From JAKQHY01 sp034429475 (GTDB taxonomy: Bacteria > Chloroflexota > Anaerolineae > B4-G1 > SLSP01): a stretch of 47,236 bases of DNA. Made by a program: the position numbers and the translations under genes. Of the stretch, positions 38,467 to 44,420 are shown in pieces. The notes below the pieces were generated by a model that saw only the letters and a list, made by a program, of their open reading frames with translations, did no database searches and was not told the origin of the DNA. The stretch's first letter is position 1; the number at the start of each line of letters is the position of its first letter. Location: contig DAOUGD010000179.1 in assembly GCA_034429475.1 (NCBI GenBank), positions 1-47,236 on the forward strand, written 5' to 3'.

Positions 38467-39848
38467 TCCCCGATCTCCACCCGCGCCGGTTCATGCACCC
38501 GCTCGCGCCTTTCAATCGCCGGTTTGGCGTTGAAGAGGTCGTCAGGATGCGGCTGCGGTCGTTGATGCGTGGCGTGCCAACCCTCCGGCGCGACGACGCG
38601 CTTGGTTCCGGAGAGCAGCCCGGCCACGCCTTCCTGCCCGCCCTCGCTGAGATGCTGCTGGCAGTAGGGGCAGGTTTCGGGATCGTGCGTCGCGTACACC
38701 TTCGGCTGGCTGTACGTGGTGATGAAGCCCTCGTAGTTGCGCACGACGACTTTGGTATCGGACATGCTCAGCAGGTAGTTGGGCAACACCGGCACTTTGC
38801 CGCCGCCTTCGGGCGCGTCAATCACGTAAGTCGGAATGGCGTACCCGGACGTGTGCCCGCGCAGCGCTTCCATAATTTCAATGCCCTTGGAAACCGGCGT
38901 GCGGAAGTGCCCGGCGCCCTGCACCAGATCGCACTGGTACAGATAGTACGGGCGCACGCGGTTCTTGACCAGCTTGTGCGTCAGCGCCTTGATGACGTTC
39001 GGGCAGTCGTTGACGCCGGCCAGCAGCACCGTCTGGCTGCCGAGCGGAATCCCGGCGTTCGCCAGCCGCTTCAGGGCCAGTTCCACTTCCGGCGTGATTT
39101 CCTTCGGGTGGTTGAAGTGGATGTTCATCCACAGCGGGTGGTACTGCCCCAGCATTTCCACCAGCTCAGGCGTGATGCGCTGCGGCAAGACCACCGGGAC
39201 CCGCGAGCCAATGCGGATGATTTCGACGTGCGGGATATCCCGCAGGCCGCGCAGCAATCGCTCCAGCAGGGGCTGGGGCAGCGTCAGCGGGTCGCCGCCG
39301 GAAATTAACACGTCGCGGATTTCGGGCGTCGCGGCGATGTATTCCAGTTGCCGTTCGTAGGTGGCCGTGTTGAACATCACGTGCGTATCACCCACCATCC
39401 GGCTGCGCGTGCAGAACCGGCAATAGGCCGCGCACTGCGTCGTGACCAGCATCAACACCCGGTCGGGATAACGGTGGACGAGACCGGGCACCGGGGAATG
39501 GGCATCCTCGCCCAACGAATCGGCCATCCCGGCATCGAAGGGGACCAATTCTTTTTCGGTGGGGATGAACTGCCGCCGAATCGGGCAGTTCGGATCATCG
39601 GGATCCATCAAACTGGCGAGATAAGGGGTGACATCTACCCGGAATTTGCCGGGAGCGGAAAGTCCGGCCGTCTCTTCCGGGGTCAGGTGAATCACGCGGG
39701 CAAAATCCTCCACCGTGCTCAAGCGGTGCGACAGTTGCCAGCGCCAATCATTCCATTTTTCTAAGCTAACCTCACGCCACGGCTGGGGCGGCTCCTCAGA
39801 AGCCCCAGGAGGCTCATCTAAAGTAGTTTGAACCGTATGCAGACTCAT
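38448..39848 (-). CDS. Lysine 2,3-aminomutase family radical SAM enzyme
   Basis: This 466-aa cytoplasmic enzyme carries the radical SAM cluster motif C139-x3-C143-x2-C146 (CAAYCRFC) inside TTQCAAYCRFCTRSRMVG. The PLP-lysine region is IDAPEGGGKVP, and a C-terminal CPYC pair fits the zinc site of the family. KamA-type members convert L-lysine to beta-lysine; some relatives act on glutamate or on EF-P. The length suits the full-length enzyme rather than short EpmB. A long variable tail after CPYC (about 55 residues) is unusual. No epmA or efp gene is present; the only partner is the overlapping ATP-grasp ligase. GGGGG precedes the start. The exact substrate is unproven, so no symbol is given. 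Confidence 0.88.
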   Translation of the reverse strand: MSLHTVQTTLDEPPGASEEPPQPWREVSLEKWNDWRWQLSHRLSTVEDFARVIHLTPEETAGLSAPGKFRVDVTPYLASLMDPDDPNCPIRRQFIPTEKELVPFDAGMADSLGEDAHSPVPGLVHRYPDRVLMLVTTQCAAYCRFCTRSRMVGDTHVMFNTATYERQLEYIAATPEIRDVLISGGDPLTLPQPLLERLLRGLRDIPHVEIIRIGSRVPVVLPQRITPELVEMLGQYHPLWMNIHFNHPKEITPEVELALKRLANAGIPLGSQTVLLAGVNDCPNVIKALTHKLVKNRVRPYYLYQCDLVQGAGHFRTPVSKGIEIMEALRGHTSGYAIPTYVIDAPEGGGKVPVLPNYLLSMSDTKVVVRNYEGFITTYSQPKVYATHDPETCPYCQQHLSEGGQEGVAGLLSGTKRVVAPEGWHATHQRPQPHPDDLFNAKPAIERRERVHEPARVEIGECASRS

Positions 39849-39896
39849 CGTTAACGTTTTCCCCCTTGTTTAGAGTATGATCTTTATCTTTTTCAT

Positions 39897-39953
39897 CAGC
39901 AGATTTAGCGGATTAAGCAGATTTTTTGATTGTTTTACAGCATAAATCTGCTT
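39897..39953. repeat. Nonamer tandem repeat with inverted copy
   Basis: CAGCAGATT, TAGCGGATT and AAGCAGATT lie end to end (39897-39923). After a T-rich spacer comes the inverse AATCTGCTT (39945-39953), able to form a hairpin with the last unit. It is the same family as 13759-13785 in the opposite orientation. Confidence 0.75.
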
Positions 39954-40114
39954 ACTCCCTTCCAAACATCAAAATCCGCAAGTTGGGATAACTACAGGGG
40001 AGGAATGCCCTCCCCCATTTGGGGCGGAATGGCGCATGATGCCTCATCTAGTGCCACCGGTAGTAGTGATTCAACTACGCGAACTTGCGGATTTTGTCCC
40101 TTGGAAGGGAGTAA
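39952..40114. mobile_element. MITE-like element, 163 bp
   Basis: Near-perfect terminal inverted repeats of about 33 bp (39952-39984 and 40082-40114) begin TTACTCCCTTCCAA and end in CGCAAGTT around a non-coding core of about 100 bp. The repeat closely matches the sequence at 47107-47138, beside an apparent transposase end. It is therefore a likely non-autonomous derivative of that insertion element. No clear target duplication was seen. Confidence 0.75.
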
Positions 40115-40146
40115 CCTGCTGACAGAAACACCAAACTTGCGCGCGA

Positions 40147-40512
40147 CTATCCCGCAAGCAGACCCTCAATGGCCGCCGAGAGCCGCGCTCCCGGCAACCC
40201 TTTGAGCAATACCCGATGGGCGCCGGCCGCTTCGGCTTCTTGTTGCTGTTGGACGCTGTCGGCCAGCACCAGGCAGCGGGTTTGCGGACAGCGGCTCTGG
40301 ATTTGCTGCACCGCGCTGCCGACCGGTGTGTCGGACAGGTGTGGGTCGAGCAGAATCAGGTCTGGCTGACGCTCGCTGTCCGGCCCCCACAACGCCCCGG
40401 TGTCTCCCACCGCGTTGACGACGGCTACCTGTGGTATGGTGGTCATCAACATCTGCAAACTGCTCCTCATCGGCCCTGGTTGGGCAACGATGCAAGCCAC
40501 TGCGCTTTCCAT
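40147..40512 (-). CDS. Degenerate stand-alone receiver-like protein
   Basis: This 121-aa protein has the pattern of a receiver domain. DLILLDPHLSD gives a phosphoacceptor-like Asp, followed by RCLVLADS and VLLKG with the conserved lysine. The strand-1 acidic pair is missing (CIVAQPGP instead of a VDD-type motif), so phosphorylation by the normal Mg-dependent route is doubtful. The start at 40512 is favoured by AGAGGA eight bases upstream; an ORF from 40626 lacks support. It lies upstream of the NarL-type pair in the opposite gene order, separated by tandem repeats, and may be a pseudo-receiver in the same pathway. Confidence 0.7.
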   Translation of the reverse strand: MESAVACIVAQPGPMRSSLQMLMTTIPQVAVVNAVGDTGALWGPDSERQPDLILLDPHLSDTPVGSAVQQIQSRCPQTRCLVLADSVQQQQEAEAAGAHRVLLKGLPGARLSAAIEGLLAG

Positions 40513-40650
40513 ACATTCCATCCTCTGATACGCTACCCACTCCAGGAAGTTTCTCGTACCGTGCAAACAAATATCATACCACGCCTGTGGCCGGGCGCAT
40601 TGGTCAAATGACTGATTTTTAACCAAGTCAAAAGACAGATTTTGGAGAGA

Positions 40651-40699
40651 GGACTGAGTGCTGAGGACTGAGTGCTGAGGACTGAGGACTGAGTGCGGA
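40651..40699. repeat. Heptad tandem array, seven units
   Basis: GGACTGA and GTGCTGA/GTGCGGA units follow each other without interruption (period 7, seven copies). No inverted partner is seen. Identical adjacent units suggest copy number may vary between strains. Confidence 0.9.
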
Positions 40700-40707
40700 G
40701 TGTCAGG

Positions 40708-40771
40708 CGCTTTCTCGCTGATCCGCTTTCTCGCTGATCCGCTGCCCCGCTGCTCCGCTCACTCGCTCATC
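40708..40771. repeat. Octamer tandem array CGCTnnnn, eight units
   Basis: Eight consecutive octamers start with CGCT, including two exact copies of the 16-mer CGCTTTCTCGCTGATC. The array runs into the stop codon of the regulator gene ending at 40767. Confidence 0.9.
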
Positions 40772-41426
40772 CTTCAATATGCACCAATCCCTCCCGCAGG
40801 GCGTAGAGGGTAGCCTGGGTGCGGTTGGCGACGTGGAGTTTGCGCAGGATATTGCAGACGTGCGTCCGCGCGGTGCGCTCGCTGATGAACAGCGTTTGGG
40901 CGATGTCCTGATTGGAGAGGCCGCGCGCGACCAGGTTGAGCACCTCGGCTTCGCGCTCGGTCAATGGTTCGGCGGTGGGCGGCAGGTCGGATTGATGCTG
41001 CAACTCGGCCATGACTTTGCGGGCGATGGTGGGATGCATCGTGGGCGTGCCATGGTAGATGTCGCGGATGGCGTGCAACAGTTCCTGCGGCGAGGCGTCT
41101 TTGAGCAGATAGCCCAGCGCCCCCGCCTTGATGGCCGGGAAGACCTTCTCGTCTTCCGCGAAGCTGGTCAACACCAGGATGCGAGCTTCGGGAAATTCTT
41201 GCTTGATTTCGGCGATGGCTTCGATGCCGCCTTTGTGGGGCATCACCAGGTCCATCAAAATAACGTCGGGATGCAGGGCATGGGCCTTGCGGACGGCGTC
41301 GTTGCCATCCACAGCTTCCCCTATCAACTCCATGCCCGGCTCGGTCGTGATCAGCCAACGCAGCCCTTCCCGCACAATCGCGTGATCGTCGGCAATCAAA
41401 ATACGAATTTTAGCAGTTTCGTTCAT
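40767..41426 (-). CDS. NarL/FixJ-family response regulator
   Basis: This cytoplasmic DNA-binding regulator of 219 aa has a receiver domain with D12/D13 acidic pair, phosphoacceptor D59 in VILMDLVMP, and K109 in LLKDASP. A linker leads to a LuxR-type helix-turn-helix (LTEREAEVLNLVARGLSNQDIAQ ... RTARTHVCNIL, split here for length). It lies 87 bases downstream of the HisKA_3 kinase gene on the same strand and is its obvious partner. Its stop codon lies within the CGCTnnnn octamer array. Confidence 0.95.
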   Translation of the reverse strand: MNETAKIRILIADDHAIVREGLRWLITTEPGMELIGEAVDGNDAVRKAHALHPDVILMDLVMPHKGGIEAIAEIKQEFPEARILVLTSFAEDEKVFPAIKAGALGYLLKDASPQELLHAIRDIYHGTPTMHPTIARKVMAELQHQSDLPPTAEPLTEREAEVLNLVARGLSNQDIAQTLFISERTARTHVCNILRKLHVANRTQATLYALREGLVHIEG

Positions 41427-41483
41427 CGTCTATGGTTCCTGTTGTCAATAGATTGAGCCGATTGGCAACGGAAATCCGTTTGC

Positions 41484-41505
41484 TTCCGTTCAATCCGTTG
41501 AGAAT
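41484..41505. repeat. Dispersed 22-bp repeat, copy 2
   Basis: Identical to 28004-28025. It lies in the gap between the kinase and regulator genes, made of TCCGTTnnn-type steps. Confidence 0.7.
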
Positions 41506-41513
41506 TAAGATAT

Positions 41514-43088
41514 TCACGAAGGCAGCGCGCTCTTGGCGGCCGGAATGATCAATTCCACGGTTGTGCCCTTTCCCGGCGCGGAGTGGACGGTGAGGGCGCC
41601 GCCGAGTTTTTCGGCGCGCTCGCGCATGCTGTCCAGCCCGATCCCGCCGGTGTCGCCGCCGGACGCCGCCGCGGTCGTCTCGTCGAGGTTGAAGCCCTTG
41701 CCATTGTCCGTGATGGTCAGGGCGATGGCGGCCTCGCCGGGCGGCGGCGCTTCGTCGGTGCGAATCCGCACGGTGATGACGGTCGCCGCTGCGTGTTTGA
41801 GCGCGTTGTTCAGCGCTTCCTGCGCGATGCGATACAGTTCCTCCTCCATCTGCTCTGGGAATACCATGACGCCTTCCAGCAGCAGGTGCGTTTCCACCCC
41901 GGCGCGCTTCTCGACGGTATCGAGCCGCTGTTGCAGCGCGCCCACCAGCCCGACGTGCTTGAGCGCCAGCGGGCGCAGTTCGTAGACCAGCAGCCGCATC
42001 TCTTTGAGCGCCTGCTGATCAATTTCGCTGAGCCGCGTCAGCGCCTCCTCGACGCGCGCCAGGTCGCCGCTGCGCGCCAGCCGCCGCGCCGCCTCGGTGA
42101 GCAGCGTCAGGCTGTACAGCGATTGCGTGACCGAGTCGTGCAGCTCGCGCGCCAACCGCTGCCGCTCGCGGATGACGGCGAGTTGTTCGGCCTGCCGGTA
42201 CAGGCGCGCGTTCTCCAACGCCAGCCCGGTGAGGTCGGCGAAACCCGTGATCAGACGCACGTCCTCTTCGGTGTAGCCTTCCGGCAGGGCGCGTTCCAGC
42301 GCGATCAACCCGACGACTTCTTCTCCCACCCAGAGCGGCGCGCCCAGCCAGCCGTGGGCGTGGGAAAAGGCGGGATACGCGGCGTGGGCCTGATCCAGGT
42401 TGAGGGTTTCCTCCTGGGTGATCACATGCCAATGGGGGTAGGTCGGCTCAAAGGGAACACCGGGGCCTAGCCCCGCGCCTTCCGCTGCAACAATGTGGAG
42501 TGCGCCTTCTTGCAGCAGTTGGATGGTAGCGTTAGTGCAGGAAATCACCCGGCACAGTTGATCGAGGATGCTGGGCAGCACCTCGTTCAGTTCGAGCGAA
42601 GAGCTGACGACGGCGGCCACTTGCAAGAGGGTGTCGGCCTGCTGCCGGCGAGCGCGCTCGGCGCTGTAGCGGTGGGCGTTGTGGATGGCCTCGCCGATGG
42701 GAACGGTCAGGACTTCCAGCAGGGTGGGGGCATTGGCGTCAAACGGGCGTGCTCCGGCGCGGCCGACGGTGAGCAATCCCTGATACTGTCCGCCCGCTTG
42801 CAGGGGCGCGCTGAGGCAGACGCCTTCGGGGGCGATGGGGCAGGGCGGCGGCGTGGCTTTCGCCCAGGCTTCCAACCGCGCTGGCTGCGTCGCCGGGAGG
42901 CCGTGGGCTGCCGCGAGCCGCAACTGCCCACGGGCGCTGTCCACCAGGTGGATCGTTCCGACTTCCGCATCCAGCACCTGCATGACCTGGCTCAAAGCGT
43001 TGTTGAGCACTGTGTTGAGATCGAGGGAAGCGTAGGTCGCGCGCATCACCGCGCATAAGGCTTGTAAGGTCTGGGATCCTGTGTCCAT
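41514..43088 (-). CDS. GAF-domain sensor histidine kinase (NarX/HisKA_3 type)
   Basis: This soluble sensor kinase of 524 aa has no membrane segments. Two GAF domains (about 15-140 and 160-295) are followed by a HisKA_3 dimerisation domain, RQRLARELHDSVTQSLYSL, with phosphorylatable H317. An HATPase domain contains ITDNGKGF and GGIGLDSMRERAEKLGG. GAF domains point to an intracellular small-molecule, redox or gas signal; no heme or Fe-S cysteine cluster stands out. The NarL-type regulator gene follows on the same strand. The gene starts just beside the GGTAGAC heptad hairpin. Confidence 0.94.
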   Translation of the reverse strand: MDTGSQTLQALCAVMRATYASLDLNTVLNNALSQVMQVLDAEVGTIHLVDSARGQLRLAAAHGLPATQPARLEAWAKATPPPCPIAPEGVCLSAPLQAGGQYQGLLTVGRAGARPFDANAPTLLEVLTVPIGEAIHNAHRYSAERARRQQADTLLQVAAVVSSSLELNEVLPSILDQLCRVISCTNATIQLLQEGALHIVAAEGAGLGPGVPFEPTYPHWHVITQEETLNLDQAHAAYPAFSHAHGWLGAPLWVGEEVVGLIALERALPEGYTEEDVRLITGFADLTGLALENARLYRQAEQLAVIRERQRLARELHDSVTQSLYSLTLLTEAARRLARSGDLARVEEALTRLSEIDQQALKEMRLLVYELRPLALKHVGLVGALQQRLDTVEKRAGVETHLLLEGVMVFPEQMEEELYRIAQEALNNALKHAAATVITVRIRTDEAPPPGEAAIALTITDNGKGFNLDETTAAASGGDTGGIGLDSMRERAEKLGGALTVHSAPGKGTTVELIIPAAKSALPS

Positions 43089-43125
43089 CGGCGGCCATGA
43101 TACCGCATTTACTGAGGACGTAAAC

Positions 43126-43194
43126 GGTAGACGGTAGACGGTAGACGGTAGACGGTAGACGGGCCTGTCTACTGTCTACCGTCTACTGTCTACT
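43126..43194. repeat. Heptad-repeat hairpin (GGTAGAC family)
   Basis: Five exact GGTAGAC units (43126-43160) face four GTCTACT/GTCTACC units (43167-43194) across GGGCCT. The right arm overlaps the last codons and stop of the WYL regulator gene, so residues S-R-Q and the stop are repeat-encoded. Confidence 0.92.
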
Positions 43195-44139
43195 ATATCG
43201 TTTCGCAATGGCAACGGCCTCTTGCTGCACTTTTTCAACCAGTTCAGGAGGGGCCAGGACTTGGGCAGCGCGGCCATACCCTAACACCCAACTGGTGGGC
43301 CAATCCAGCGCCGATACGCCAAATTGCACGGTGAGTGAGCCGTCGTCGTGCTCGGTGATGTCGGCCCAGTGACCGGCGTACTCGCGCACGGCCGGCGCCA
43401 CGGACGCATCCATGTGGACGACAACGGTATATTTGTTCTCGAAGGGCGGGGCATTCTGAAAGTAATCACGCACGGAAAAATCGTGAGGGAGGATAAAGCG
43501 GTTTTCTAAGGGGGCCACGGTCAGGATGCGATCCACGCGGAAGGTGCGCATTTCCTGCCGCAGGTGGCAGAACCCCACCAGATACCACAACCCGCCGCGA
43601 AATGTGAGCGCGTAAGGGTCTACGTCGCGGCAGGTTTCTTCCTGGGCAAAACTGCGGTACGTGAGGCGTACGCTGCGCCGCGCGATGATGTGTGTGCGCA
43701 ACGCCTGCATCGTGGGCGCCCAGGGACGGTAATCCTTCGCCAGCAGCCCGCCGACGACGAGGCTCTGCTGGGCCAGCGCGACTTCGTGGCGCAGGTCGTC
43801 GGGCAGCACGTTGTCCAGCTTGGCCGTCACCGACGTGACCGCGTCCCGATACACCTGACCCCACACTTCCTCGATCAGATGCGCGCCCATGTACAGCACC
43901 GTCGCTTCTTCGGCAGTGAAGATGAGCGGCGGCAGCTTGTAGCCGCGCAGCAGCCCAAAACCGCCATACGGCCCGCGCTCGGTGTAGATGGGGACACCCA
44001 TCTCATCCAGCATCTCCATATAGCGGTGGATGGTGCGCTCCGAAACGCCCAGCTCCTCGGCCAATTCCCCGGCCTTCCAGGTGGCCCGCGATTGGAGCAG
44101 CATAATTAATGAAAGTAGGCGGGTGGCAACGTTGCCCAT
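43183..44139 (-). CDS. WYL-domain transcriptional regulator
   Basis: This DNA-binding regulator of 318 aa has an N-terminal HTH_11/DeoR-like winged helix (LQSRATWKAGELAEELGVSE) and a central WYL domain (about 140-230, with ITYRS-type RLTYRSFAQEE and GLWYLVGFCH). A C-terminal WCX domain completes it. WYL proteins sense ligands, often nucleotides, and act as activators or repressors in metabolism and defence. It is divergent from the GH74 gene and shares a 281-bp gap containing a 13-bp perfect inverted repeat, so it may control GH74, itself, or both. Its 3' end is formed by the heptad hairpin. Confidence 0.93.
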   Translation of the reverse strand: MGNVATRLLSLIMLLQSRATWKAGELAEELGVSERTIHRYMEMLDEMGVPIYTERGPYGGFGLLRGYKLPPLIFTAEEATVLYMGAHLIEEVWGQVYRDAVTSVTAKLDNVLPDDLRHEVALAQQSLVVGGLLAKDYRPWAPTMQALRTHIIARRSVRLTYRSFAQEETCRDVDPYALTFRGGLWYLVGFCHLRQEMRTFRVDRILTVAPLENRFILPHDFSVRDYFQNAPPFENKYTVVVHMDASVAPAVREYAGHWADITEHDDGSLTVQFGVSALDWPTSWVLGYGRAAQVLAPPELVEKVQQEAVAIAKRYSRQ

Positions 44140-44263
44140 CGTGCGATTGGAATGCTCCTTGGCGAGAACAAGAACCTGTTCAATAATGATAGCGCTGCTG
44201 ACGTTACGCCCACTGTTAGTCTACTCGACTTTTCAATAGGAACAACTCGACGATAAGAAGGGT

Positions 44264-44301
44264 GTTTTGCGGTGACCGGCGGTAGTTCGTCACCGCAAAA
44301 C
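44264..44301. promoter_or_regulatory. Perfect 13-bp inverted repeat between divergent genes
   Basis: GTTTTGCGGTGAC (44264-44276) is mirrored by GTCACCGCAAAAC (44289-44301), 12-base loop. No T-tract follows on either strand, so it is less likely a terminator than a protein-binding or RNA hairpin site upstream of the GH74 promoter. Confidence 0.55.
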
Positions 44302-44324
44302 AGCTAAAAAACAAGCAAAAACAC

Positions 44325-44353
44325 TTGACGTGAAATCGGTTTCACAGTATCAT
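44325..44353 (+). promoter_or_regulatory. Promoter of the GH74 gene
   Basis: TTGACG (44325-44330), 17-base spacer, TATCAT (44348-44353). The start site is near 44360, giving a leader of about 60 nt. Confidence 0.75.
44330..44345 (+). promoter_or_regulatory. LacI-type operator in the GH74 promoter spacer
   Basis: GTGAAATCGGTTTCAC has symmetric arms GTGAAA/TTTCAC and a central CG, like LacI-family operators and the cre box pattern. It fills the spacer between -35 and -10, where binding would exclude RNA polymerase. Confidence 0.75.
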
Positions 44354-44420
44354 TTTCGATAACTGTGGGGATACCCAAAATGCTCATCCCCGTTTTTAAT
44401 CTTTCTAAGGAGGTCAGGAC

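Noticed and set aside
38448..39848. EpmB-type EF-P lysine aminomutase
   Set aside because: The protein is longer than EpmB and no epmA or efp gene is adjacent. It remains possible but is not favoured.
40651..40771. CRISPR array
   Set aside because: The units are 7 and 8 bp with no spacers and there are no cas genes; these are simple tandem repeats.
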